Source: EW11 sp035765635 (lineage in GTDB: Bacteria; Verrucomicrobiota; Verrucomicrobiia; Opitutales; Opitutaceae). Taken from it: a stretch of 64,000 nucleotides of DNA. A program made the translations under genes and the position numbers. The notes beneath the pieces are model-generated. The model did no database searches, had not been told where the DNA came from, and saw nothing but the letters and a program-made list of their open reading frames with translations. The stretch covers positions 62,001 through 126,000 of the forward strand of contig DASTWZ010000031.1 of the NCBI GenBank assembly GCA_035765635.1. The letters run 5' to 3'. Shown here piece by piece: positions 32,431-42,325 of the stretch. Every line of letters starts with the position of its first letter. The stretch's first letter is position 1.

Positions 32431-33515
32431 AGCCAGCGCGCGCCTTTCTTCAGGCCTTCGACGCGCTTGAGCAGTTGCTTGATCTCCTGGGCTTTCGATT
32501 TCGGCGCGACCAATGTCGCATCCGCGGTATGCACGACGATGAGATCACTCGCTCCGAGCACCGCCGTGAGATGACCGCCTTCGGAAAAAACGATGTTGTT
32601 CGAACCGTTTTCCACGATCGCAAGCCCACGGCTGACGTTGCCCGAGTCATCGCATTGGTAATGGCGCGCGACCGCCGGCCAGGCGCCGACGTCGTCCCAG
32701 TCGAAACTCGAAGGCAGCACGACCACGTTGCTCGATTTTTCGAGCAATGCGTAGTCGACGGAGATCTTCACGAGCTTCGGGTAAACCCGTTTCAGGACAG
32801 GTCCAAGCGGCTTCTTCTTCGCGAGCGCCGCACGCACCGGCTCGAGCCCGGCGTTCAACTCCGGGGCATGTTCCCGTAGTGCGTTTTCCACTACAGAAAC
32901 GCTCCAGACAAACATGCCGGCGTTCCAAACGTAATCGCCCGACGCGAGATATTGTTTGGCCACTTCTTCAGACGGTTTCTCGACGAAGCGTTTGACGCGA
33001 TAGACCGGCCGATTGGAGAAATCTTTCCACTTTTCTCCTCGTTGAATGTAGCCGAAGCCCGTCGCCGGCTCGGTCGGCGCGATGCCGATCGTCGCCATCA
33101 CCGCATCGTCTTCGGCGGCGGCGAACGCGGCCTTCAAATCCTTTTCGTAAGCCTTGCCGTCGCGAATCACGTGGTCCGCAGGCAGCACGGCAAAAATTCC
33201 GTTCGGATCGCGCGCGCCGACAATCGCCGCGGCGAGTCCCACCGCGGCAGCCGTGTCGCGCCCCATCGGTTCGACGATGATGTTTTGTTTTGGCAGGCCA
33301 CGACAAACTTCCGCGACAGCCTTGGCCTGCGCTGCGCCGGTGATGATATACGTGTTTTTCGGCTTCGCGATGCCCTTCACGCGATTCAGCGTCTGCGTCA
33401 GCATCGGCTTCTCCCCGACGATAGGAAGCAGATGCTTGGGCCGATGAGAGCGGCTCTGCGGCCAGAAGCGCTCCCCTTTTCCTCCTGCGATGATGACGAT
33501 GAATTTTTGCGCCAT
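32427..33515 (-). CDS. manC: Mannose-1-phosphate guanylyltransferase ManC
   Basis: 362 residues from the ATG at 33513-33515, chosen because it opens the nucleotidyltransferase signature FIVIIAGGKGERFWPQSR; the longer upstream frame is antisense to the rhodanese gene. Other motifs: RPKHLLPIVG, VLPADHVI, RFVEKP, WNAGMFVW, SFDWDDVGAW. It lacks the isomerase (type II) domain, so it is a monofunctional GDP-mannose pyrophosphorylase. Its last codon pair, CTC TAG, comes from the MITE end. The product feeds gmd and fcl 22 kb away. Confidence 0.93.
   Translation of the reverse strand: MAQKFIVIIAGGKGERFWPQSRSHRPKHLLPIVGEKPMLTQTLNRVKGIAKPKNTYIITGAAQAKAVAEVCRGLPKQNIIVEPMGRDTAAAVGLAAAIVGARDPNGIFAVLPADHVIRDGKAYEKDLKAAFAAAEDDAVMATIGIAPTEPATGFGYIQRGEKWKDFSNRPVYRVKRFVEKPSEEVAKQYLASGDYVWNAGMFVWSVSVVENALREHAPELNAGLEPVRAALAKKKPLGPVLKRVYPKLVKISVDYALLEKSSNVVVLPSSFDWDDVGAWPAVARHYQCDDSGNVSRGLAIVENGSNNIVFSEGGHLTAVLGASDLIVVHTADATLVAPKSKAQEIKQLLKRVEGLKKGARWL
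32876..32894. repeat. 19-bp palindrome A, site 10
   Basis: GTAGT-GCGTTTTCC-ACTAC, perfect arms, in manC; differs from site 9 only in two centre bases. Confidence 0.8.
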
Positions 33516-33599
33516 GAGTAGAAACGCTCGTCTTTGGCCGGAGGCGCGGAGCGGCGCAATTTCATTTGCGCCGACAAAAAGTTGCGGCTGATTGCAGCC

Positions 33600-33938
33600 G
33601 TGGACCATCAACAACCTCCGCTGGAAATTTCCGTGACCGAAGCACACGCGTGGCTCAACCGCAAAGAGCGCCCGGCTCTTCTGATCGATGTCCGCGAGCC
33701 TGATGAAATCGCGATCTGCTCCATCAACGGCTCGAAAAAAATTCCGATGGGCCAAATTCCCGACGCGCTCCCCAGCCTCCCGCGCGATCGGTCGCTTCTG
33801 ATTCTGTGTCATCACGGCGCCCGCAGCCTGCGCGTCACTCAATTTCTCCGGGCCAAAGGCTTCTCCGAAGTCACCAATGTGGCCGGCGGAATCGAAGCGT
33901 GGGCTCTCGAAGTCGAACCGGGGATGAAACGCTACTGA
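33600..33938 (+). CDS. Rhodanese-like sulfurtransferase
   Basis: 112 residues from the GTG at 33600 (an upstream TTG would add 22 residues without family similarity). It is a single rhodanese domain: PPLEISVTEAHAWL, LLIDVREPDEI, the active-site loop LILCHHGARS with the persulfide-forming Cys, and the C-terminal GFSEVTNVAGGIEAW. Such proteins carry sulfane sulfur for thiolation or detoxification. It is divergent from manC (84 bases) and convergent with ahcY. It shows no pathway link to its neighbours. Confidence 0.88.
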   Translation: MDHQQPPLEISVTEAHAWLNRKERPALLIDVREPDEIAICSINGSKKIPMGQIPDALPSLPRDRSLLILCHHGARSLRVTQFLRAKGFSEVTNVAGGIEAWALEVEPGMKRY

Positions 33939-33966
33939 CTCTTCCGCTCTACACCGTTGAGCGGGC

Positions 33967-33998
33967 GAAAAAAAAACGACGCCCTTGCGAGCATCGTT
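33967..33998 (-). terminator. Intrinsic terminator of ahcY
   Basis: AACGATGC/GCGTCGTT stem (one wobble pair) followed on the minus strand by nine T, 24 bases after the ahcY stop. Confidence 0.8.
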
Positions 33999-34021
33999 TT
34001 GTAATAAAAGAGAGCGGCAGA

Positions 34022-35449
34022 TTAGTATCTGTAGTGCTCCGGCTTATACGGACCTTCGACCGGAACGCCGAGGTACGATGCCTGTTTCGGCGAGAGCTTC
34101 GTCAGCTTCGCCCCGATCTTCTCGAGGTGAAGGCGCGCCACTTCCTCGTCGAGGTGCTTCGGCAAGCGATAGACGTTCACCTTGTAGGTTTCGCGATTCT
34201 TCCAGAGATCGATCTGAGCGAGCACCTGGTTGGTGAAGCTGTTCGACATGACGAACGACGGATGGCCCGTCGCGCAGCCAAGATTCACCAAACGTCCCTC
34301 GGCCAACAGATAGATGCTGTTGCCCTTGGGGAACGTGAACATGTCGTATTGCGGTTTGATCGTCGTGCGTTTCACGCCCGGCGCTTTGTAGAGACGGTCG
34401 ACTTGGATCTCGTTGTCGAAGTGGCCGATGTTACAAACGATCGCCTGGTCCTTCATCTTCTCCATGTGATCGAGCGTGATGATGTCGCAGTTGCCCGTCG
34501 TGGTGACGTAGATGTCGCCCGTGCCGAGCGTGCTCTCGATCGTATTGACCTCGAAACCTTCCATCGCGGCCTGAAGGGCGTTGATCGGATCGATCTCGGT
34601 AACGATGACGCGAGCGCCAAAGCCGCGCAGAGAATGCGCCGAGCCCTTGCCCACATCGCCGTAGCCGCAAACGACCGCCACTTTGCCTGCGATCATGACG
34701 TCCGTCGCGCGCTTCAAACCGTCCGCGAGTGATTCGCGGCAGCCGTAGAGATTATCGAATTTCGATTTCGTGACGGAGTCGTTCACGTTGATCGCCGGGA
34801 CGCGCAGCTTGCCCTTTTCGAGCATCTGATAGAGGCGATGCACGCCTGTCGTCGTCTCCTCAGAAACGCCGCGCCAGTCCTTCGCGATCGTCGTCCAACG
34901 CAGCGGATCTTCCTTATGTACGCGCTTGAGAAGATCCTTGATGACCTGCTCTTCATGCGAGCCGGACTCTGTATTCACCCAGTCACTACCTTCTTCGAGT
35001 TCGCAACCCTTGTGGATGAGCAGAGTGACGTCGCCGCCGTCGTCGACGACCATCTGCGGACCCTTGCCGCCGGGGAACGAAATCGCCTTCAGCGTGAGGT
35101 CCCAATATTCTTCGAGCGTCTCGCCTTTCCAGGCGAAGACTGGCGTGCCGGATTTCGCGATCGCAGCGGCCGCGTGGTCCTGCGTCGAGAAGATGTTGCA
35201 CGAAGCCCAGCGCACATCGGCGCCGAGTTCCTTCAACGTCTCGATCAGCACCGCGGTCTGGATCGTCATGTGCAGCGAACCGGTGATGCGAACGCCTGCG
35301 AGCGGCTTGGCTGCGCCGAATTTTTTGCGCACGGCCATCAGGCCCGGCATCTCGTGTTCAGCGACGGAGATTTCTTTGCGGCCCCAGTCGGCGAGGCTGA
35401 TGTCTTTGACTTGGTAGTCGTGAGAGGAAGGTTTGGTCGCGGTCGACAT
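34022..35449 (-). CDS. ahcY: S-adenosylhomocysteine hydrolase AhcY
   Basis: 475 residues. NAD-binding VCGYGDVGKGSAHSLRG; substrate-domain motifs GSLHMTIQTAVLIETL, NIFSTQDHAAAAI, AINVNDSVTKSKFDN; C-terminal tail KLSPKQASYLGVPVEGPYKPEHYRY with the Lys and Tyr that contact NAD of the partner subunit. It splits SAH to homocysteine and adenosine. It lies 24 bases downstream of metK, so the two form a methyl-cycle operon. No SAH riboswitch fits in that gap. A palindrome A site is in the coding region. Confidence 0.97.
   Translation of the reverse strand: MSTATKPSSHDYQVKDISLADWGRKEISVAEHEMPGLMAVRKKFGAAKPLAGVRITGSLHMTIQTAVLIETLKELGADVRWASCNIFSTQDHAAAAIAKSGTPVFAWKGETLEEYWDLTLKAISFPGGKGPQMVVDDGGDVTLLIHKGCELEEGSDWVNTESGSHEEQVIKDLLKRVHKEDPLRWTTIAKDWRGVSEETTTGVHRLYQMLEKGKLRVPAINVNDSVTKSKFDNLYGCRESLADGLKRATDVMIAGKVAVVCGYGDVGKGSAHSLRGFGARVIVTEIDPINALQAAMEGFEVNTIESTLGTGDIYVTTTGNCDIITLDHMEKMKDQAIVCNIGHFDNEIQVDRLYKAPGVKRTTIKPQYDMFTFPKGNSIYLLAEGRLVNLGCATGHPSFVMSNSFTNQVLAQIDLWKNRETYKVNVYRLPKHLDEEVARLHLEKIGAKLTKLSPKQASYLGVPVEGPYKPEHYRY
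34971..34989. repeat. 19-bp palindrome A, site 11
   Basis: GTATT-CACCCAGTC-ACTAC in ahcY. Confidence 0.6.
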
Positions 35450-35473
35450 AATGTGCTTCGTTGACGGTTGCGG

Positions 35474-36640
<1,167 letters not shown>

Positions 36641-36753
36641 AGGATAATTGGCGTCGAGCAAACCTCCAGGCCGTCTCGATTCAAGTTTAATATCAACATA
36701 TCCGTATTTATTGATACGTTAGTTTGCTTAAGGTTTTTACGTGGTGTGTCGAG

Positions 36754-36770
36754 GTAACGAGTTGAGCCAC
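36754..36770 (+). repeat. Motif B copy 7 (shortened)
   Basis: GTAACGAGTTGAGCCAC in the metK/kinase divergent region. It has a shorter spacer than the others, so it is a weaker member. Confidence 0.4.
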
Positions 36771-36784
36771 TCCGCACCGGCAAG

Positions 36785-37993
36785 ATGCAACTTTTGCAGA
36801 ACACACGAATCCCTTTTCCCTCCTTTGAACCGCGAGAAACGCCGCCTCAGTTCCCGAGCCGCGGTCCCGGCACTTCGGCGGAGCCTAACCTACTCGGCCG
36901 TAAGCTGTTGGTCGTTGATGACGATCGTCTGAATATTCGGATCCTCGCCGGCCTGCTTCAAACGGAAGGTTATGTCATAGCCGAGGCAAACTCGGGCGAG
37001 CAGGCGCTGGAAGTTTACGAGGGTTTTCGCCCGGACTTGGTGCTATTGGACGTCGTGATGCCCGGAATCGACGGCTTCGAAACCTGTCGCGAACTGCGCA
37101 ATCGTTACGGCGTCAACGCGGCTCCGGTCATCTTCATCACGGCGAAGAACGATTCCGAAGACGTGGTCGAAGGACTGGCTTCGGGTGGCGTGGATTATTT
37201 GCCGAAACCATTTCGGCGAAAGGAAGCGCTCGCGCGCATTCGCACGCATTTGCAGAACCGGATTTTGATCGAGCAACAGAAGCTGCTCGTCGAGCAACTG
37301 AAACAGGCTAACGACGCGAAGAACAAACTCGTCGGCATGGCTGCGCACGATCTGCGCAATCCTCTCGCCTCGATTCGCGGCCTGGCGGAATTCCTCACCG
37401 ATGGAACGGTCGGACCGATGTCACCGGATCAGTTGGATCTGGTGAAGATGATTCACAGCGAGAGCCAGTCGATGCTCAACCTCGTCAATGAACTGCTGGA
37501 CGTTTCGACGATCGCGGCTGGCGAGTTGAAGATCAATCGTGAGAGCTGCGATCTCGCCGAGTTGCTCGAAAAATCGGTTTATCTGAGCAATATCAATGCA
37601 GCGCGGAAGAGCACGAGAATCTCTCTGCAGACCCCTCAAGCCCCAGTGACTGCGATGATCGACGCCTCGAAGATTCGGCAGGTGGTGGACAATTTGCTCA
37701 GCAATGCGATCAAATACTCTCCGCCGGCGTCGGAAGTTCGCGTCCGTCTCCAGAAATCGGATACAGGATTGGAAATCGCGGTGCAGGACCAGGGACCGGG
37801 AATTCCCGAGGGCGAACGCCATCGCCTTTTCAAGGATTTCGGAACGCTCTCCGTGAAACCGACGGGCGGTGAAAAAGCCACCGGTCTCGGCCTGGCGATC
37901 TGTCACAAGATCGTCGAGGCCCATCAAGGTTCTATCGCGGCAACCAATCTGCCCAACGGCGGCTGCGAGTTCTCCATTCAGTTGCCCGCCTGA
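36785..37993 (+). CDS. Receiver-histidine kinase hybrid (REC-HisKA-HATPase)
   Basis: 402 residues, cytoplasmic, no membrane segment. A receiver domain (KLLVVDDDRLNIRILAG, phospho-acceptor D89 in DLVLLDVVMPG, K in YLPKPF) is followed by a coiled linker, the HisKA box MAAHDLRNPL with H188, and a HATPase_c domain (NLLSNAIKYSP, DQGPGIP, GLGLAICHKIV). The order REC then kinase means the receiver senses phosphate from another kinase or the HPt protein. It starts a same-strand cluster with a lone receiver, a small protein, a GspE/PilB ATPase and an HPt, so it probably belongs to a phosphorelay tuning that ATPase. Confidence 0.9.
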   Translation: MQLLQNTRIPFPSFEPRETPPQFPSRGPGTSAEPNLLGRKLLVVDDDRLNIRILAGLLQTEGYVIAEANSGEQALEVYEGFRPDLVLLDVVMPGIDGFETCRELRNRYGVNAAPVIFITAKNDSEDVVEGLASGGVDYLPKPFRRKEALARIRTHLQNRILIEQQKLLVEQLKQANDAKNKLVGMAAHDLRNPLASIRGLAEFLTDGTVGPMSPDQLDLVKMIHSESQSMLNLVNELLDVSTIAAGELKINRESCDLAELLEKSVYLSNINAARKSTRISLQTPQAPVTAMIDASKIRQVVDNLLSNAIKYSPPASEVRVRLQKSDTGLEIAVQDQGPGIPEGERHRLFKDFGTLSVKPTGGEKATGLGLAICHKIVEAHQGSIAATNLPNGGCEFSIQLPA

Positions 37994-37997
37994 TATC

Positions 37998-38387
37998 ATG
38001 AGTTTCGAAGGCAAAATTCTTCTCGTCGACGACGAGGCCCACGTTCGGAAATTTATCAGTCTCGTCGTGCGCCAGCTCGGCTCGCCGCAAATCATCGAAG
38101 CGTCCAACGGCGCCGAAGCGGTCGAGATCTACAAACAGGAATCTCCTGAACTCGTGCTGCTCGACGTCAACATGCCCGTGCAGGACGGACTCGAGACGCT
38201 CAAGCAAATCGTCCAGCATGACCCGAATGCCGTGGTCGTCATGCTGACTTCGCTCGCGAACCGCCAAACAGTTCAAGAGGCGGTGCAAAATGGAGCGGTG
38301 AATTATCTTCGGAAAGACACGCCGAAGGACGAAATCCTGCAGGCGCTGCGGCGCACGATCGCGGATTGTTTTCCCAGCAACACCTGA
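37998..38387 (+). CDS. Single-domain response regulator
   Basis: 129 residues from the ATG at 37998, four bases after the kinase stop. It is a lone receiver: ILLVDDEAHVRKFIS, phospho-acceptor D56 in LVLLDVNMPVQDG, T in VVMLTSLAN, K in YLRKDTP. There is no output domain (CheY-like), so it signals by protein contact. Its place between the hybrid kinase and the GspE/PilB-type ATPase suggests the ATPase or the small protein that follows as target. Confidence 0.92.
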   Translation: MSFEGKILLVDDEAHVRKFISLVVRQLGSPQIIEASNGAEAVEIYKQESPELVLLDVNMPVQDGLETLKQIVQHDPNAVVVMLTSLANRQTVQEAVQNGAVNYLRKDTPKDEILQALRRTIADCFPSNT

Positions 38388-38398
38388 GCCGCCGCGTC

Positions 38399-38605
38399 AT
38401 GAGTTTTTCCTCAAACCATTCAAGTCACCGCGCGGGAAATAAAACCACGCCCACCGCGGTCAGGTACTCGCTGCAAGAACTGCTCGCCGAGATCGACCAG
38501 GAGAAAGTCTCGGGTGCCTTCGGCATGGAGAAGCTGCAGCAATCCGAAATCGAGAAGGTCTTCAAAGCTCAATCCCCTCGCCGCCGTGTCGCATCAGGCC
38601 AGTAA
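38399..38605 (+). CDS. Small protein of unknown function before the GspE/PilB gene
   Basis: 68 residues from the ATG at 38399. A basic, serine-rich N-terminus (MSFSSNHSSHRAGNKTT) is followed by a helical, acidic stretch (SLQELLAEIDQEKVSGAFGMEKLQQSEIEKVF). It overlaps the start region of the ATPase gene by about 20 bases in another frame, as coupled genes do. No family is recognised. It could be a partner of the ATPase or receiver; it could also be non-coding in practice. Confidence 0.5.
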   Translation: MSFSSNHSSHRAGNKTTPTAVRYSLQELLAEIDQEKVSGAFGMEKLQQSEIEKVFKAQSPRRRVASGQ

Positions 38606-40292
38606 TCTTTTTCTCGAAAAGCTCTCGGCCCTCCCGCACTTCGACGCGGTTCAGGAAGTGCAGAGCCTGATCGATCAGCACGGTGTATCCGTCACGCTGG
38701 TACAAGCGATCGTCGATCGCGGCTACGCCTCGAAGGAGGATGTGTGCCGCCTGTGGGCCGACTCGCTCGGCGTCGCCTACGTCGATCCATTTGCCTCAGT
38801 CGTAACCGACGAGGCGCTTCAACGCATTCCGGTCGAAATCGCCAAGCGCGCGTCCGCCATCGGTCTTTATGTGATCGACGGCGTGTTGACCGCGGCCATT
38901 TCGACTCCCGACGACGCCGATCTGCTGAAACGTCTCGCGCAGATCACGCAGATGCCGATCAGTCCGGTCTTCGCTCTTCCGCGCGAAATCGAGGACGCCA
39001 TCGTCATCCACTACTCGTCCGACAAGAATCTCGAAGAGAGTTTGGCCGAGCTGGAAAAATCGAAGCTTTTCAGTGACGCGAATCTCACCACGGAAAAAGT
39101 CGCGCAACTCGCCGACTCCGAATCGATGGTGCAGTTGATCGATGAGATCATTTATTTTGCGCTGCGCGAGCGCGCCACGGACATCCACGTCGAGCCGCAG
39201 GAAAACCTCGCGCGCATTCGCTTCCGCGTCGATGGCCGGCTCCGCGAAGTCATCACGTACTCGAAGAAGCTGCACCGCGCGATGATCTCGCGCTTGAAAA
39301 TTCTCGCCGCGCTCAACATCGCCGAAGCTCGCTTTCCACAGGACGGACGTTTCTCGCTCCCGATCGGCAGCATCAACGCGAACTTTCGCCTCTCCACCAT
39401 CCCTTCGTCCCACGGAGAAAAAGCCGTCGTGCGCATCCTCGCGATGGGCGGCCGGCGCACGATGCTGACGTTGGACAAGATGATGATCTCCCAGACGATC
39501 TTGGAGCCGTTCAAGCAGCTCATCCAAAATCCCAGCGGCATCATCTTCGTCACCGGCCCGACTGGTTCGGGAAAAACCACCACGCTTTACGCGGCGCTTC
39601 ATGAGATCAACAAGCCCGACGTGAACGTCGCGACCATCGAGGATCCCGTCGAGATCCATATGGAAGGCGTCACTCAGACGCAGGTGAACAGCCACATCGA
39701 TCTAAAGTTCTCGACCGTTCTACGCTCTCTCCTGCGCCAGGATCCCGACATCATCATGGTCGGCGAGATTCGCGATTTGGAAACGGCCAAGATCGCGACG
39801 GAAGCCGCGCTCACCGGGCACATTGTTTTTGCCACGCTCCATACGAACACCGCGGCGCAAGCCGTCGTGCGCCTTCTCGAACTTGGCGTCGAACCCTACA
39901 TGGTGGCGCCTTCGGTCATCGGCGTGCTCGCACAACGTCTCGCCGCGCGCATTTGCGAAAACTGCAAGGAAGGCTACCAGCCCTCCCGCGAACTTCTCTC
40001 CCGCTATTTCCATGACGAAGCAGCATGCGACGTGACGTTCTACCGCGGTCGGGGTTGCCCCGAATGCCGCGGCACCGGCTACAAAGGCCGAATCGCCTTT
40101 CACGAGCTCGTCCCGATCACCGAAGAAATCCGCACGCTCATCACCGAGGGACGCAGCGCCCAGGAAATTACCCGCGCCGCCACCAAGGTCGGCTACAAGA
40201 CCCTGCGCTACGACGGTCTGAAGAAAGTGCTCCTCGGCCTGACGACCATCGACGAGATCGAGCAAAATACCTCCTTCGAATGGGCCACCTGA
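38586..40292 (+). CDS. GspE/PilB-type secretion or pilus assembly ATPase
   Basis: About 568 residues if started at the GTG at 38586; an ATG at 38514 would add 24 residues lacking family character. An N-terminal T2SSE_N-like domain (LVQAIVDRGYASKEDVCRLWADSLG) precedes the ATPase core: Walker A GPTGSGKTTTLYAA, Asp box EDPVEIHMEGVTQTQVN, Walker B GEIRDLETA, His box GHIVFATLHTNTAAQA, and the C4 zinc site ICENC plus CPECRGTGYKG. It energises type II secretion or type IV pilus assembly. No pseudopilin or GspF neighbour is present; regulators flank it instead. Confidence 0.92.
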   Translation: MSHQASNLFLEKLSALPHFDAVQEVQSLIDQHGVSVTLVQAIVDRGYASKEDVCRLWADSLGVAYVDPFASVVTDEALQRIPVEIAKRASAIGLYVIDGVLTAAISTPDDADLLKRLAQITQMPISPVFALPREIEDAIVIHYSSDKNLEESLAELEKSKLFSDANLTTEKVAQLADSESMVQLIDEIIYFALRERATDIHVEPQENLARIRFRVDGRLREVITYSKKLHRAMISRLKILAALNIAEARFPQDGRFSLPIGSINANFRLSTIPSSHGEKAVVRILAMGGRRTMLTLDKMMISQTILEPFKQLIQNPSGIIFVTGPTGSGKTTTLYAALHEINKPDVNVATIEDPVEIHMEGVTQTQVNSHIDLKFSTVLRSLLRQDPDIIMVGEIRDLETAKIATEAALTGHIVFATLHTNTAAQAVVRLLELGVEPYMVAPSVIGVLAQRLAARICENCKEGYQPSRELLSRYFHDEAACDVTFYRGRGCPECRGTGYKGRIAFHELVPITEEIRTLITEGRSAQEITRAATKVGYKTLRYDGLKKVLLGLTTIDEIEQNTSFEWAT

Positions 40293-40320
40293 CCCGATCC
40301 CACATCCGCGTTTCCATCCT

Positions 40321-40683
40321 ATGACTAACGCCAACCTCATCGACCCCGAAGCCATCGAAAACCTTCGCGCGCTGAATCCCGACGACGCCGAGGGATTCCT
40401 CCGCGACATCATCGGCATATTTTTAGAGGACACGCCGCAGCGTCTCGACGAATTGAAAATCTCGCTCGAACAAGGCGACCAGGTGCGTTTCACGCGTGCC
40501 GCGCACAGCATCAAAGGGAGCTCGAGCAATCTCGGCGCCATGCCGCTTCGCGCCGTCGCGGAGAAACTCGAGCACGAGTCCCGAGCGAATGGTCTCGGCA
40601 ACGTCCAAGACTACCTGGCTCAATTGAGCGAAACGTTCTCCGCGACCAAAATGGAGCTGGAGAAAATCATTTCCGTCGCCTGA
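40321..40683 (+). CDS. HPt phosphotransfer protein
   Basis: 120 residues, single HPt domain. The phosphorylatable H62 is in the motif FTRAAHSIKGSSSNLGA, flanked by amphipathic helices (LRDIIGIFLEDTPQRLDEL, LRAVAEKLEHESRANG). It passes phosphate between receivers. It is the last gene of the kinase-receiver-ATPase group, 28 bases after the ATPase, completing a four-step relay set: kinase H188, its own D89, HPt H62 and receiver D56. Confidence 0.9.
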   Translation: MTNANLIDPEAIENLRALNPDDAEGFLRDIIGIFLEDTPQRLDELKISLEQGDQVRFTRAAHSIKGSSSNLGAMPLRAVAEKLEHESRANGLGNVQDYLAQLSETFSATKMELEKIISVA

Positions 40684-40721
40684 GCGGCGCGTATCGAGGG
40701 AAAATCAGAGGGAGCTGATTT

Positions 40722-41264
40722 TCAAGGCACGCCAGTTGCGCGTGCCATTCTCACGACGGGGAGGAACTGCGCGTTTGGCAACGCGAGTTCGAAGCGCTCG
40801 TGGACCGTGTATCCGAAACGTGTATACAGCGGTTCCCCCGCGAGCGTCGCCACGATTTCCAAGCGGCGAAAGGCCATCTGCTCCGCCGCGGACTCACAGG
40901 CGCACATGATGCTGCGGCCGATGCCGCGGCGCGCCCGCTGCGGATGAACGAAGAAGGCCCGAATCCGCGCCGGATCGCGCCGCGGATCGAGGAGCGCATT
41001 TTCGCGCCGGGAAAGTTTGTCGCCGCCGTAAAGGCTCTTCCTTCTGCTCCAGCCTCCGCAGCCGACCACGCGCCCCTCTTCCTCGCAGACGAAGTACGTT
41101 TCATCTCTGATCAATTGGGTATCGACGCCAAACACCGTGCCGATTGCCCCCTCGATCTGGTCCTCCGTGTAGTAGGGTCTCTGCAGTTCGCGCGCCGAAA
41201 GCGGTATCAACTCTTCCAATACAGGGACGTCGTCCAAGGTCGCCAATCGCAGAGTGAAACTCAT
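40722..41264 (-). CDS. GNAT family N-acetyltransferase
   Basis: 180 residues from the ATG at 41262-41264, which has GAGG at good distance; another ATG lies 15 bases upstream. N-terminal LRLATLDDVPVLEELI, the central beta-bulge FVCEEEGRVVGCGGWS and the CoA loop FFVHPQRARRGIGRSIM (Q/R-x-x-G-x-G/A) define the fold. The C-terminal GEPLYTRFGYTVHERFEL is typical. The substrate is unknown. The open frame continues far upstream through the next gene's antisense and is not used. Confidence 0.88.
   Translation of the reverse strand: MSFTLRLATLDDVPVLEELIPLSARELQRPYYTEDQIEGAIGTVFGVDTQLIRDETYFVCEEEGRVVGCGGWSRRKSLYGGDKLSRRENALLDPRRDPARIRAFFVHPQRARRGIGRSIMCACESAAEQMAFRRLEIVATLAGEPLYTRFGYTVHERFELALPNAQFLPVVRMARATGVP
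41204..41222. repeat. 19-bp palindrome A, site 12
   Basis: GTATC-AACTCTTCC-AATAC near the start of the GNAT gene. Confidence 0.55.
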
Positions 41265-41476
41265 GGCACCCTCGCGCATTGCTTCAAACGAGTTTGAACC
41301 TTTCTGGAATCGCCTCCGCACACGTGAAGCGCCGCGCGCTTCGATGAGGTCTGCCGCGAACTCCCCGTTACAGCCAGCAAACGCGAGGTTTTCACCGCGG
41401 CACTCATGGCGCGAAACTGCTCCGAACTTTTCGCGCAGCAAGCGCGGATTCGGAGTTTGTGGCGACGTGCGGAAAA

Positions 41477-42274
41477 CTATTTTGAAAGCAATTCGCGGAG
41501 CCGTCGGCACATGGCCGCGTTGCCGGCGATGTAGCGGATGCGAGCCATTTTCAAATCGAAGATTCGCATGGGGAACTGATCGCCGTTGAGAAAATGCACT
41601 TCTCCCCCACCAGCCAGGCAGAGAGGCACACCAGCGGCGATATCCCAGATTTTCACATTGTGATCGACCGTGCCGTCCAGAATCCCCACGGCCACGTAGG
41701 CGAGATGAAGCGTGCTGCTGCCCAAGCCGCGTATCTTGAAATTCTCCACGATGGTCGTCGCGTCCTTCGCCATCGTGCGATCGTAGGGCGAGTGGAAGCC
41801 GAGAAGGCTTTGGGGATTCGGGAGATCGGTTTTCACCGTGGCCACACGGTCGCCATCCCACGCCCCGAAACCCGGGCCGCCATGCATGAGGACGCGTCGG
41901 CTGAGGTCGTAGATGATGCCATAAACCGCCACGCCGTTCTCGAGCAGCGCGAGCGAAATGGCACAATGCGCGATGCCGGTCGCGTAATTGTTCGTGCCAT
42001 CGATCGGATCGAGCACCCAGGCAAAACGGCTCTTCAGCTCGATTGGCGCATCGGTGTCTGCGAGCTCCTCGCTGAAAAATTGATCATCGGGAAAACGCTG
42101 GCGCAAAGACCTCACGATATTTTCGGAGATCGCGATATCCACCGGCGTGACGCGCGTGCCATCGGCTTTCCAGTTGCTCGCGGCCTTGCCGAACTCGCGA
42201 TGCAGCAATTCCGTTTGCGAGAGCACCGCGGTTTTTCCGACCTCGATGCGTGAAAGCAGATCAGCAGATGACAT
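41477..42274 (-). CDS. Inositol monophosphatase family protein
   Basis: 265 residues. The lithium-sensitive phosphatase motifs are present: metal ligands in SEELADTD (E of motif A), WVLDPIDGTNNYATG (motif B), and KIWDIAAGVPLCLAGGG (C-terminal motif). It hydrolyses myo-inositol-1-phosphate, 3'-phosphoadenosine or a sugar phosphate; the family does not allow a finer call. The 212-base gap to the GNAT gene downstream shows no gene or terminator. Confidence 0.9.
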   Translation of the reverse strand: MSSADLLSRIEVGKTAVLSQTELLHREFGKAASNWKADGTRVTPVDIAISENIVRSLRQRFPDDQFFSEELADTDAPIELKSRFAWVLDPIDGTNNYATGIAHCAISLALLENGVAVYGIIYDLSRRVLMHGGPGFGAWDGDRVATVKTDLPNPQSLLGFHSPYDRTMAKDATTIVENFKIRGLGSSTLHLAYVAVGILDGTVDHNVKIWDIAAGVPLCLAGGGEVHFLNGDQFPMRIFDLKMARIRYIAGNAAMCRRLRELLSK

Positions 42275-42325
42275 GAAGCGACGAGTGCAACGGATCGCGG
42301 GTCGGAAGAAAACCCCGAAGTGCGC

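Noticed and set aside
36641..36784. SAM riboswitch before metK
   Set aside because: None of the SAM-I, SAM-II or SAM/SAH core sequences was seen; only an AT-rich stem.
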